Assembly (NCBI GenBank): GCA_964370835.1
Contig: CAYJLO010000046.1
Location: 1 to 21,978 of the forward strand
Origin: CAYJAD01 sp964370835
GTDB taxonomy: Bacteria > Desulfobacterota > Desulfovibrionia > Desulfovibrionales > Desulfovibrionaceae
Reading direction: 5' to 3'
Length of the DNA: 21,978 bases
The translations under genes and the position numbers were made by a program. The notes beneath the pieces were generated by a model. The model searched no databases. It was not told the origin of the DNA and was given only the letters and a program-made list of their open reading frames with translations. Position 1 is the stretch's first letter, and the number at the start of each line of letters is the position of its first letter. Of this stretch, positions 1 through 8,118 are shown piece by piece.

Positions 1-89
1 TATTATAGTTTCTCATGGGGAGGGGAGAGGAAAAGCTTTTTGGTGTTAGCAAAAGTTTTCCTCTCCCCTCCCCATGAGAAACTATAATA
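1..89. repeat. Long near-perfect palindrome downstream of guaA
   Basis: Bases 1-34 are the exact reverse complement of 56-89. After one bulged base (G35), 36-40 also pair with 51-55, leaving a loop of about ten bases (41-50). The arms are purine-rich on one side (runs of GGGG and GAGAGGAAAA) and pyrimidine-rich on the other. The left arm begins at the first base of the window, so the palindrome may continue outside. It lies 16 bases beyond the guaA stop and could act as a transcript end or 3' stabiliser, but no clear run of U follows the stem on either strand. A dispersed palindromic element is equally possible. Confidence 0.85.
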
Positions 90-105
90 AGAAGTAGATT
101 TTCAC

Positions 106-1650
106 CTATTCCCATTCGATGGTGCTGGGTGGCTTAGACGAAATGTCATACACCACGCGGTTAACACCCTTCACTTCATTAATAATACGGCTGGACATGC
201 GCTCCAACAATTCCGCAGGCAAGCGGGCCCAGTCGGCTGTCATGGCGTCCACGCTATCCACGATGCGTAATGCAATAACGTGCTCATAGGTGCGGCCATC
301 GCCCATGACACCCACAGTCTTCAGCGGCAAGAGCACGGCGAAACCTTGCCATACCTTACGGTACCAGCCGGATTCTTTAAGCTCTTCTTGCACCACTTTG
401 TCTGCTCTGCGCAAAATTTCCAAACGCTCTTCGGTGATTTCACCTAGAATACGAATGGCAAGGCCAGGCCCTGGGAAGGGGTGGCGCCATACAATGGAAT
501 CGGGCATGCCAAGCTCGGCAGCAACTTTACGAACTTCATCCTTAAAGAGTTCACGTAAAGGCTCAATGAGCTTCATCTTCATGGTATCTGGCAAGCCGCC
601 CACATTGTGGTGGCTCTTGATGACGGCACTGGGACCCTTATGGGAAATGGATTCAATAACATCGGGGTATAACGTACCTTGGGCAAGGTAATCCACTTGA
701 CCGAGGGCTTTGGCTTCATCATCAAACACTTCAATGAAGGTATGACCGATGATTTTGCGCTTCTTCTCAGGATCATCCACGCCTTTCAGCTTGTTGAGGA
801 ACAAGTCTTGGGCTTGAACAAATTTTAAATTGAGGTCGAAGTGCTCGCGTAAGTAGTTCACCACTTCTTCACCTTCATTGAGGCGAAGCACGCCATTGTC
901 CACAAAGATACAATGTAGACGATGACCAATGGCCTTGTGCAAAAGCACTGCCACCACGGTGGAATCGATACCGCCGGAAAGAGCACATACCACATGGCTA
1001 TCGGGGCCCACTTGAGCGGCCATTTCGTCAATACAACGCGTCACGAAGGAAGACATGGACCAGTCGGGCGTAATTTTGGCAATTTCAAAAATGAAGTTAC
1101 GGATGATTTTTTCGCCATCCACGCTATGATGCACTTCGGGGTGGAATTGCACAGCGTAAATTTGCTTGGTTTCGTCTGCCATGGCGGCAACTTCCAAGGT
1201 GGGAGTGCTGGCAATGATGCTAAAACCTGCAGGCACAGATTTTACCTTATCACCATGGCTCATCCAAATGCGGGATTTTTGGCCCTTATCAAGACCTGCC
1301 CATAAAGGAGAATCGGCCACAAAAGAAAGCTCTGCTGGGCCGTATTCACGGGTAACAGATTGAGCCAACTCGCCGCCTAGATTTTGTGCAAGCAACTGCA
1401 TGCCATAACAAATACCAAGCACCGGCACGCCAAGGTCTAAAAAGCCTTTATCAAGGGTGGGCGCATCGTCCTCACCCACGGAGGCAGGGCCACCGGAGAG
1501 GATAATGGCGTTGGGATTCATGGCTTTTACAGCCTCTGCGGTGACATTGCAGGGATGAATTTCAGAATAAACGCCAGCTTCGCGCACGCGACGCGCAATG
1601 AGCTGGGTTACTTGAGAGCCATAATCGATAATAATAACTTTACTTGGCAT
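106..1650 (-). CDS. guaA: GMP synthase (glutamine-hydrolysing)
   Basis: Makes GMP from XMP, ATP and glutamine in the cytoplasm, the last step of guanine nucleotide synthesis. The protein has 514 residues, normal for the family. The N-terminal class I glutamine amidotransferase domain (about 1-190) shows the nucleophile in GICYGMQ (Cys81) and the partners His170 and Glu172 in QFHPEVHH. The ATP pyrophosphatase domain carries the PP-loop SGGIDST (225-231), and the C-terminal dimerisation domain ends in the typical KPPSTIEWE. The start is the ATG at 1650 because AAGGA lies 7 bases before it and the protein then begins MPSKVIIIDYG; the upstream in-frame ATG at 1683 would add 11 residues that lack homologous character. 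It follows guaB by 146 bases and is probably co-transcribed with it. Confidence 0.97.
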   Translation of the reverse strand: MPSKVIIIDYGSQVTQLIARRVREAGVYSEIHPCNVTAEAVKAMNPNAIILSGGPASVGEDDAPTLDKGFLDLGVPVLGICYGMQLLAQNLGGELAQSVTREYGPAELSFVADSPLWAGLDKGQKSRIWMSHGDKVKSVPAGFSIIASTPTLEVAAMADETKQIYAVQFHPEVHHSVDGEKIIRNFIFEIAKITPDWSMSSFVTRCIDEMAAQVGPDSHVVCALSGGIDSTVVAVLLHKAIGHRLHCIFVDNGVLRLNEGEEVVNYLREHFDLNLKFVQAQDLFLNKLKGVDDPEKKRKIIGHTFIEVFDDEAKALGQVDYLAQGTLYPDVIESISHKGPSAVIKSHHNVGGLPDTMKMKLIEPLRELFKDEVRKVAAELGMPDSIVWRHPFPGPGLAIRILGEITEERLEILRRADKVVQEELKESGWYRKVWQGFAVLLPLKTVGVMGDGRTYEHVIALRIVDSVDAMTADWARLPAELLERMSSRIINEVKGVNRVVYDISSKPPSTIEWE

Positions 1651-1708
1651 AATTTTTTCCTTGGTAATGTTTACGGGATGCAATGCCGTGAAACTCTTTT
1701 AATAAACA

Positions 1709-1750
1709 GGGGGATATACACGCTTTTTTTATAAAACGTATATATCCCTC
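1709..1750 (-). terminator. Hairpin between guaB and guaA
   Basis: Read on the minus strand, GAGGGATATATACG pairs with CGTGTATATCCCCC: 14 positions with one mismatch and one G-U pair, around a 14-base A/T loop. The bases after the stem (TGTTTATT) form only a weak U-rich tract, so this may be a leaky terminator or a processing and stability element that sets the guaB:guaA ratio. A second weak stem, CTAATAC/GTATTAG (1764-1770 with 1794-1800), overlaps the guaB stop. Confidence 0.4.
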
Positions 1751-1796
1751 TTTGAATACAATGCCTAATACTACGGCCTGTTAAGCCCTGCACGTA

Positions 1797-3248
1797 TTAG
1801 TTGTCTATGCGATAGTTGGGGGCTTCCTTGGTGATGATAACATCATGCACATGACTTTCACGTAAGCCGGAAGCGGAAATTTCGCAATATTGTGTCTTGT
1901 CGCGCAATTCTTTAAGGTCTTTGGCGCCCACATACCCCATGCCGGAACGTAAGCCGCCCATGAGCTGATAAATGGAATCCATAACGCCACCGCGATAAGG
2001 TACACGGCCCACAATACCTTCAGGCACAAGCTTCTTGGAAGCTTCTTGGAAATAACGGTCGGAAGAACCTTCTTTCATGGCGTCGATGGAACCCATGCCG
2101 CGATAAATTTTGTAGGTACGACCTTGATATAAGATGGTTTCGCCGGGGCTTTCTTCGGTGCCGGCAAAAAGACCACCAATCATGATGGTATCGGCACCCA
2201 TGGCCAAAGCTTTCACAATGTCACCGGAAAATTTAATACCGCCGTCGGCTATGCAGCAACGGTCAAATTCTTTAGCGGCGCGTGCAGCTTCTTGCACAGC
2301 GGTCACTTGTGGTACGCCTACGCCTGCCACAATACGAGTGGTACAAATGGAACCGGGCCCAATGCCCACCTTAACGGTGTCTGCGCCGGCTTCAAAAATG
2401 GCTTTGGCGCCTTCATAGGTGCCCACATTACCAGCCACCAATTGGCAGTTGGGGAATGCTGCCTTAATGTCGCGGATGGAGCGCAATACGTTGGAAGAAT
2501 GCCCGTGGGCAGAGTCCAACACCAATACGTCAGCACCAGCGTCGAGCAAAGCTTCGGCACGCTCTAAATTACCCACACCAATGGCCGCGCCCACACGAAG
2601 ACGACCTTTGTCATCCTTGCAGGATGTGGGATATTTTTGCACTTTGTCGATGTCTTTCATGGTGATGAGACCGCGAAGACGACCATTTTCATCCACCACC
2701 AAGAGTTTTTCAATTCTGTGCTCATGCAAATGTTTACGAGCTTCGTCAAGGGAAGTACCCATGGGAACTGTGACGAGATTTTTAGAAGTCATAACTTCGC
2801 GAACCAAGGTACTGGAGCCGTCTTGGATAAAGCGAACGTCACGGTTGGTCAAAATACCCACCAACTTGTCGCCATCCACCACAGGCAAACCGGACACACG
2901 ATATTCTGCCATAAGGTCAAGGGCTTGCTTTACAGAGTCGGTGGAAGCCACAGTGATGGGATCTAAGATCATGCCACTTTCAGACTTTTTCACCTTTTCA
3001 ATTTGCAGGCGTTGACGCTCAATGGTCATATTCTTGTGCACGATACCAATGCCGCCCATACGAGCCATGGAAATGGCCATGGCAGATTCTGTCACCGTAT
3101 CCATGGCGGCAGAAAGCATGGGAATGCGCAAAGGAATGGATTTTGTCAGTTGTGATGTGATGTCTACTAAGTCGGGAGTGACTTCAGAAAATCCGGGAAG
3201 CAATAAAATATCATCGAAGGTAAGGGCTTTGCCAAAATTACTAGGCAT
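1797..3248 (-). CDS. guaB: Inosine-5'-monophosphate dehydrogenase
   Basis: Oxidises IMP to XMP with NAD+, the committed step to GMP. The 483 residues match the usual bacterial length. The barrel is split by a Bateman insert of two CBS domains (about 95-145 and 153-205), which bind nucleotides and tune activity. The active-site loop GPGSICTTR contains the catalytic cysteine (Cys302), GMGS lies at 384-387, and the mobile flap with Arg-Tyr is at 398-399 (SSDRYFQ). The start MPSNFGKALTFDDILLLPG is canonical, with GAGG just before the ATG. It is the first gene of a guaB-guaA unit on the minus strand and has its own promoter at 3296-3322. Confidence 0.98.
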   Translation of the reverse strand: MPSNFGKALTFDDILLLPGFSEVTPDLVDITSQLTKSIPLRIPMLSAAMDTVTESAMAISMARMGGIGIVHKNMTIERQRLQIEKVKKSESGMILDPITVASTDSVKQALDLMAEYRVSGLPVVDGDKLVGILTNRDVRFIQDGSSTLVREVMTSKNLVTVPMGTSLDEARKHLHEHRIEKLLVVDENGRLRGLITMKDIDKVQKYPTSCKDDKGRLRVGAAIGVGNLERAEALLDAGADVLVLDSAHGHSSNVLRSIRDIKAAFPNCQLVAGNVGTYEGAKAIFEAGADTVKVGIGPGSICTTRIVAGVGVPQVTAVQEAARAAKEFDRCCIADGGIKFSGDIVKALAMGADTIMIGGLFAGTEESPGETILYQGRTYKIYRGMGSIDAMKEGSSDRYFQEASKKLVPEGIVGRVPYRGGVMDSIYQLMGGLRSGMGYVGAKDLKELRDKTQYCEISASGLRESHVHDVIITKEAPNYRIDN

Positions 3249-3295
3249 GGTATCCTCGTAAGCGTTTGTTATCGTTAATCAATTTAAAACGGTAA

Positions 3296-3322
3296 TTTAT
3301 ACAAGTTTCTTCAAAATGTCAA
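3296..3322 (-). promoter_or_regulatory. Probable sigma-70 promoter of guaB
   Basis: On the minus strand a perfect TTGACA (3317-3322) is followed 15 bases later by TATAAA (3296-3301); shifting the -10 to TAAATT gives a 17-base spacer. It lies about 50 bases before the guaB ATG. No PurR-like operator is obvious. Confidence 0.5.
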
Positions 3323-3531
3323 CATTATTTATGATTCTTGATGGAATTCTTCTATGTAGCAGTATTTTTGAGTAATATTCCTTACCGTTAGAAATAAATA
3401 GACATTAAATGAAAGAAAGCAAGGGGTGATAGAAATATTCCTTTTTTAGCGCAAACATAGAAAATACACACTGAAGACCATATTTGCAATGCGCATCATA
3501 ACTTTGCTCTGCCATTGTCACCTCATATATG

Positions 3532-3565
3532 AAGAAAGGACGCGATACGTATCACGTCCTTTCTT
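3532..3565 (-). terminator. Terminator after fliD-fliS
   Basis: AAGAAAGGACGYGAT pairs with ATCRCGTCCTTTCTT around an ACGT loop: 15 positions. The one non-Watson-Crick position becomes a G-U pair on the minus strand, which points to the fliDS transcript. The 3' side ends in TTTCTT. It starts 9 bases after the fliS stop. Confidence 0.7.
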
Positions 3566-3573
3566 TGAAAATA

Positions 3574-4401
3574 TTATTTTCCAAAAGCTTTGTTATAGCC
3601 AAAGCCCTTCACCCCAAAGCCTTTGGGGGCGGCTGGTGTCGGCGAGGCACTGGGTGCGCTGGGCGTGCCACTGGGCGGTGGTGAAACAGGGGCCGCCGGA
3701 GTCGTTGTGGCCGCTGTGGCCGTTGGAGCTACAGAAGGCGCTGAAGGCTGAGCCTGCTCCACATCAGTAAAAGGAAGCTGCTCTGCCGTCTTCACAGGCG
3801 CAGGGGCTGCCATGGCCGCCGCAATGCCCGAGGAAGGAGCCGCAGGGGCCACTGTTTGAGTGGGTGCAGGCGTGGGCATGCTACGTTGCATGGATCCGTA
3901 TGCATTACGCGCTTGCATCATACCCATGGCCGATGGGTTCACCACGTTTTGACGTGTTTGCATGGCGGCGCGCTGGGTGATGGAGGCATCCACATTGAGC
4001 TTGGCGGCAATTTGCGCAGAAGCTCTTTTCGCTTCTGGGGTTTCAATGATTTCCGCATAGGCCGAACGCAAACCAGACAGAATATCTGCCACATTGTCCA
4101 GCTGCTCCACATTCATTTTTAAATTGGCTTGCAATAGACGCGTGGTACATAGAAAATACAGATTATTTAAGTTTTCTGCCAGCGTGCCCCCTTTTTCCAA
4201 GTTCAGGGTATTGGTAAGCTCATTAATGATATCAATAACCTTGGAAATGAGAATACCCTTGGCGGCATAGTCTTTTTCCAGCATTTTTTCTCTGGCCTGC
4301 TGCAAAAATTTCAGCGCACCGTCATAGAGCAAGAGTAAAAGTTGCCCTTGATCTGTGGTACTCACCTTGGTTTGAAAATAGGCTTGTGCTGCCTTATTCA
4401 T
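3574..4401 (-). CDS. fliS: Flagellin export chaperone FliS with long C-terminal tail
   Basis: Residues 1-123 are a recognisable FliS helical-bundle domain (MNKAAQAYFQTKVSTTDQGQ..LLLLLYDGALKFLQQA), the chaperone that holds flagellin C-termini in the cytoplasm before export. FliS proteins normally stop near 125-135 residues; this one has 275. Residues 124-175 look like further helix. Residues 176-260 are a low-complexity Pro/Ala/Ser/Thr stretch, and the end (261-275) is a Gly/Phe/Lys motif with a doubled GFG. The reading frame is open and uninterrupted through the tail and ends at a terminator, so this is a real extension and not a readthrough artefact. AGAGG precedes the ATG by 5 bases. It lies 61 bases downstream of fliD, the common fliD-fliS order. 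Confidence 0.93.
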   Translation of the reverse strand: MNKAAQAYFQTKVSTTDQGQLLLLLYDGALKFLQQAREKMLEKDYAAKGILISKVIDIINELTNTLNLEKGGTLAENLNNLYFLCTTRLLQANLKMNVEQLDNVADILSGLRSAYAEIIETPEAKRASAQIAAKLNVDASITQRAAMQTRQNVVNPSAMGMMQARNAYGSMQRSMPTPAPTQTVAPAAPSSGIAAAMAAPAPVKTAEQLPFTDVEQAQPSAPSVAPTATAATTTPAAPVSPPPSGTPSAPSASPTPAAPKGFGVKGFGYNKAFGK

Positions 4402-4462
4402 GCGAACCTCTGTATGTTAGTATCTACGTTGACTATCAATAAATTGTCTTGGCGTCTAGGCC

Positions 4463-7400
4463 TTAACCCAATTGCCCGATTTGCTGGGCTAGCATTTCCA
4501 TTTGTCCGTTATACGTGCCGAGCAAGGTATCCAAACGGGCAAACTTTAATCTTTCGGTCTCTTCCCAGCGTTCAAGTCGATCCGACTCTTCGCCAATCTT
4601 AGTATCCAATTGCTCAATGAGAGACTTGGCACCCTCGGCGGCAATTTGCAAGCCACCGTTTTTTTGATTCATGCTAGCATCAGACGGATTAGGTGTCACA
4701 TATTTCAGCTCGGCGGCAAGGAATGCTTCCAATTGCCCCACTTTACCCTGCTGCACTGAAACGGAACCTGAATACGAGCCAGGAGCCAAGTTGTCAATGG
4801 TAATGGCCATACCACCAGCATCTCCGGAGCCACTGCCTGCCGAAAAAGTGTTGGGGTCATTTTCACTGGGGCTTGCCAATGCGCCATTGATAAATACATT
4901 TATGGGATTACCCGAAGCATCCACCGTATAACTCACATCATACGTTCCCGGCTGAGTTAAGCCGTCAATGTGATTATTATAACGGAAGTTAGCCGACGAA
5001 GACGTGCCCTCTTCTGAGGCAGCAAAGAAATTAATAACGTCTTCTAAATTTTTTGCTATGGCATCATCAAAAGCGGCTTGGTCAAGGGCTTGTATGGATT
5101 CCGTAGTTCCTTGAGGCGCAATACTAAAAAGACCAAAGTTGGGGTCATCCACATCGGAAGAAACTTTAATACCCATTTGCGCTAAACTTGAAATAAAGTC
5201 GCCCGAGAAAATATCATCGGCCGTCATGGGCTGGAATCCTGGAGGATGCGAAGCTGCTTCGGACTTAAAACGACTTAAAAAAAGCTGCGTGCTATAATTC
5301 CCCGTCAAAGCAGAACCTGAAGTCTGGGCAACACTTTGCGCTGAGTCATCATAAGAGTCTGATACATCTTCAGTAATGGCTGTTAAATCCTGTACTTTTT
5401 TCAGCACAGAGTTTATGGCATCCAGCACCGTTTGAATATTGGCTTTCACCGAATCCGTATCGGCCGCCACGGTGATTTGCGCCGTGCCCACATCGCGCAA
5501 GGAGAGGGTGATACCTTCCAAGACGCCTTGCACCTCGTTGGTACTGGACGTTAAGTCTTGAGGCCAGTTATCCACTTTAAAAATAGCATCTTGCGAAGCT
5601 TGCACCTGCCACGCATCGGACCCTGTTAACGAACCGCCAAAGGACACTTCGCCCGGCATACCACTTACTGAAGTGATGCCATCCAAGGTAACAATGCCCG
5701 TGGTTGCATCATGTGAATAGGTCATGGGGCCTTCGGTCTTCGCCCTTTCTAGCACATCCCTCATGGTATCGGTATTGGAAACCGCCACAGAGAAAGTACT
5801 GCCGTCTTCCTTGGTAAATACCCATTCCGACGTGGTTGGCACCACGCCACTTTGTACTGTTTCCGTGGCGCCGCCCACGGCTTCGCTATAATCTGGCAAA
5901 GCGGTAGTTGCTGTGGCTCCCGTGGCATGGGCCGGATCCATTTCAAAAAGGGCAGAGGCATCGCTTAAACCGTAAATGGTGATACTACGTCTACCATTGG
6001 AGTCGGTCACCGTGGAAGGAAATGAGGTGGGGGTATGCTCCTCCAATGCTGTGAGAAGATCATCTTGCGTATGCCCATCAGCCATGGAAATGGAAACAAG
6101 ATTATTATCCTCGTCTCTAAATTCATAGGTTTTTGCGGCAAAGGTGGCCTCGCCCACATCCAGCATATTTATATTGGTAGAAAGCTTTGCATCAATAACG
6201 TTATGAGCCCCGAGCTTGCTGGTCAAAGCTGACATATCACTAATGCCAGTCACGCCAATGGTTGACGTATCACCAACTGCGGAGCCAGAAGAGGCATAAC
6301 CCAAATCGCTCAGCTTATTCAACACATCGGTGGCCGTGTGTGCGGTGTCCATGGTAAAAGACACACTACCGCCACCTGTAGTGGCAAAACTATAGGAAGA
6401 ACCCGCCGCAAATTCAGCTTGTAAACCAGCTGTATCCACCATGAAGGAGCTCACGGGCACAGAACCGCGATTACTCAAATCCGTATCTAAAAAGTTTGAC
6501 GGTACACCCGTAATGCCTTCAATGACCACCTCAGAGCGACCATTGGCAGACGTCGAAGTCCACTCATAACCTTCTTCAGCCAATTTATCCAAAACATCTT
6601 TTTGCGTATGGCCACCTGTCATGTTCACAACAACGGGGGTGGCGCTACCTTCGGCGGTAAAGCTATAACTGGCAGGGCCAGCAATGGTATGCTCGGTCAA
6701 TGCTCCGGCAAAATCTATGGTGCTTTCACGTTTTACAGAAATATTTTCCGCGCTTTCCACACCGTCGGGCGAAGTGGTGGTGATATCCATGGACTCAAGG
6801 CCTTTAATGACCAAGTTACCATCGGCGTCAATGGATGCAATATCATCGGGACGAGTGTCGGCGGCGTTGATGGCATTGACCAAATCTTGTTGGGAAGAAG
6901 CACCGTCAATACCGTTCACAGTTATGGGGGTGGCGATGCCATCGAGCTTCAGGGAGTACGAATAGGTGCTGGCCACATTGCCTGCGTTGAGGGCGGTATC
7001 CATATCCACAGAAGCAGAAGATTCCCACGTGCCACCTTCACCACTCAAACCCATGAGCCCCGAGGGATGGATTTCTAAGGAAGCCGCCGCACCGGATTCA
7101 TCACCGGACACTTGGAAGGAATATCCATCGGCCGTCTTTAAAATACTTACTCTCACCCCAGGGTTGGCTCTGTCTTGGTTCACCATATTGGCAAAACCTT
7201 CCAAGGTGGTACCGGCCGGCACGGAAAGAGTGCGCGTTTCGCCCTTGTAGGTGTAGGAAAACTCTTCTGCAGCACCTGTGCTGTTAATAACAGTAGTTTT
7301 TTCTGGATAGCTGCCCTTATTGGCCCAAATGGCATTACTGGCAAGCTGCTTCACTTCAATCTTATGGGTACCGTCTACAGCGTTGGCGTCAGCCTTCACA

Positions 7401-7666
7401 CCAAGGGTGGCTTCGCTACTACTGGAAGCAATTTTGGTTAAAAATTCTTCGTAGGTATTGAGCAAGGAGAGGGATTCTTTTGCTTCTGTAACCGTTTTAA
7501 TGAGGTCCTGAAAGGCCTCATAGGTTTCAGTGGCCACATCACGCGAATCTTGGAGCGAATATAAGCGAAAAGACTCAACTTCTTTCAGTTGCTCAATCAT
7601 GGCACTAAAGTCGGTTCCGCTACCTATACCTGAAAAAGATATGCCGCCGGATATGGTATTTGACAT
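4463..7666 (-). CDS. fliD: Flagellar hook-associated protein 2 (filament cap), expanded form
   Basis: FliD caps the growing flagellar filament outside the cell and helps flagellin fold. The N-terminus (GISFSGIGSGTDFSAMIEQL) and the C-terminal coiled coil (about 1010-1067, ending in MLAQQIGQLG) are typical and form the D0/D1 stalk. The second conserved half starts near 712 (VQGVLEGITLSLRDVG, then a TDSVKANIQTVLDAINSVL helix). At 1067 residues it is about twice the usual 450-700. The extra mass is a run of six related beta modules (about 136-685, entered separately) plus a Gly/Ser-rich beta insert near 895-975. AGAGG lies 7 bases before the ATG, and a sigma-28 promoter lies about 105 bases upstream. 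It leads a fliD-fliS unit. Confidence 0.95.
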   Translation of the reverse strand: MSNTISGGISFSGIGSGTDFSAMIEQLKEVESFRLYSLQDSRDVATETYEAFQDLIKTVTEAKESLSLLNTYEEFLTKIASSSSEATLGVKADANAVDGTHKIEVKQLASNAIWANKGSYPEKTTVINSTGAAEEFSYTYKGETRTLSVPAGTTLEGFANMVNQDRANPGVRVSILKTADGYSFQVSGDESGAAASLEIHPSGLMGLSGEGGTWESSASVDMDTALNAGNVASTYSYSLKLDGIATPITVNGIDGASSQQDLVNAINAADTRPDDIASIDADGNLVIKGLESMDITTTSPDGVESAENISVKRESTIDFAGALTEHTIAGPASYSFTAEGSATPVVVNMTGGHTQKDVLDKLAEEGYEWTSTSANGRSEVVIEGITGVPSNFLDTDLSNRGSVPVSSFMVDTAGLQAEFAAGSSYSFATTGGGSVSFTMDTAHTATDVLNKLSDLGYASSGSAVGDTSTIGVTGISDMSALTSKLGAHNVIDAKLSTNINMLDVGEATFAAKTYEFRDEDNNLVSISMADGHTQDDLLTALEEHTPTSFPSTVTDSNGRRSITIYGLSDASALFEMDPAHATGATATTALPDYSEAVGGATETVQSGVVPTTSEWVFTKEDGSTFSVAVSNTDTMRDVLERAKTEGPMTYSHDATTGIVTLDGITSVSGMPGEVSFGGSLTGSDAWQVQASQDAIFKVDNWPQDLTSSTNEVQGVLEGITLSLRDVGTAQITVAADTDSVKANIQTVLDAINSVLKKVQDLTAITEDVSDSYDDSAQSVAQTSGSALTGNYSTQLFLSRFKSEAASHPPGFQPMTADDIFSGDFISSLAQMGIKVSSDVDDPNFGLFSIAPQGTTESIQALDQAAFDDAIAKNLEDVINFFAASEEGTSSSANFRYNNHIDGLTQPGTYDVSYTVDASGNPINVFINGALASPSENDPNTFSAGSGSGDAGGMAITIDNLAPGSYSGSVSVQQGKVGQLEAFLAAELKYVTPNPSDASMNQKNGGLQIAAEGAKSLIEQLDTKIGEESDRLERWEETERLKFARLDTLLGTYNGQMEMLAQQIGQLG
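5612..7261 (-). repeat. Six diverged repeat modules inside FliD
   Basis: Residues about 136-685 contain six copies of a module of roughly 75-100 residues. Each begins with an aromatic beta strand (FSYTYKG, YSYSLKLDG, YSFTAEGS, YSFATTGG, YEFRDED, WVFTKEDG), then V/I-x-V, then a polar turn (GHTQKD, AHTATD, GHTQDD, NTDTMRD) leading into a helix D-V/L-L-x-x-L, and later a strand G-I-T/S. This resembles the flagellin hook IN motif modules seen once or twice in ordinary FliD and FlgK. Copies are diverged at protein level. Confidence 0.75.
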
Positions 7667-8118
7667 AACAAACCTCTCATGGGAAATTCTTGCCGAAAAA
7701 GCCTACGGTTTATGCGATGCAAAAAACATGCAAACGCAAATACGCCTTCTAGACTCTACTTCTCCCAAGTCTTATCGGCTCAAAAACATAATCCTTAAGG
7801 CCCATAATTTAAAGATAGGGGCGCACAAGGCTTAGCCCATGTCAGCACTGGCTTTTTTTGGGTAAATTTGCTACTAGAAGCTATCTCATACATTACGATA
7901 TGGCGTAATTTTGAGTAGCTTCTAGCCGTCAAACGACAGTTTGGCGCGGTGGCGTCGCCACCGGAACAAGTCAAAAACCGCGCTTTTTGGCGCAGTGATA
8001 CAACATAATTCAATGTAAGCTGAATTATGAGATGAGTTACAGTGCCACTGTACAAAAAAGGACAAAGCACCATTGGTGCCCAAACCCTAAAGACATAAAT
8101 ACCCCTAAAGGAATTCCC
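7667..8118. other. Hairpin-rich spacer between divergent fliD and ilvD
   Basis: No gene is supported here. The left part is the fliD leader and sigma-28 promoter (7772-7798). The part before ilvD contains at least four stems: 7874-7883 with 7916-7925 (with an inner ATTACG/CGTAAT), 7930-7934 with 7939-7943, 7947-7953 with 7957-7963 (GC-rich, loop GTC), and 8004-8012 with 8021-8029. A small GCACC/GGTGC hairpin lies within the last 60 bases. No ilvD promoter stands out and no leader peptide rich in Ile, Leu or Val codons was found. Confidence 0.6.
7772..7798 (-). promoter_or_regulatory. Sigma-28 (FliA) promoter of fliD
   Basis: On the minus strand a perfect GCCGATAA -10 element (7772-7779) is preceded, with an 11-base spacer, by TTAAGGAT (7791-7798), a partial match to the TAAAGTTT -35 of sigma-28 promoters. 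The location about 105 bases before the fliD start fits a late flagellar gene. Confidence 0.75.

Larger units (their letters stand above)
3249..3573. other. Spacer between fliS end and guaB start
   Basis: No convincing gene is seen here. The stretch holds the guaB promoter and leader at its left and the fliS terminator at its right (3532-3565). The AT-rich middle (3323-3530) shows only a short direct repeat of AATATTCCTT and no recognisable RNA. Confidence 0.6.

Noticed and set aside
2419..3015. A 198-codon open frame antisense to guaB
   Set aside because: It is a shadow of the guaB frame; composition is Ser/Arg-rich with no recognisable domain.
8032..8118. Upstream ATG start for ilvD
   Set aside because: The 29 extra residues are unlike the family, and the ribosome site lies before the ATG at 8119.
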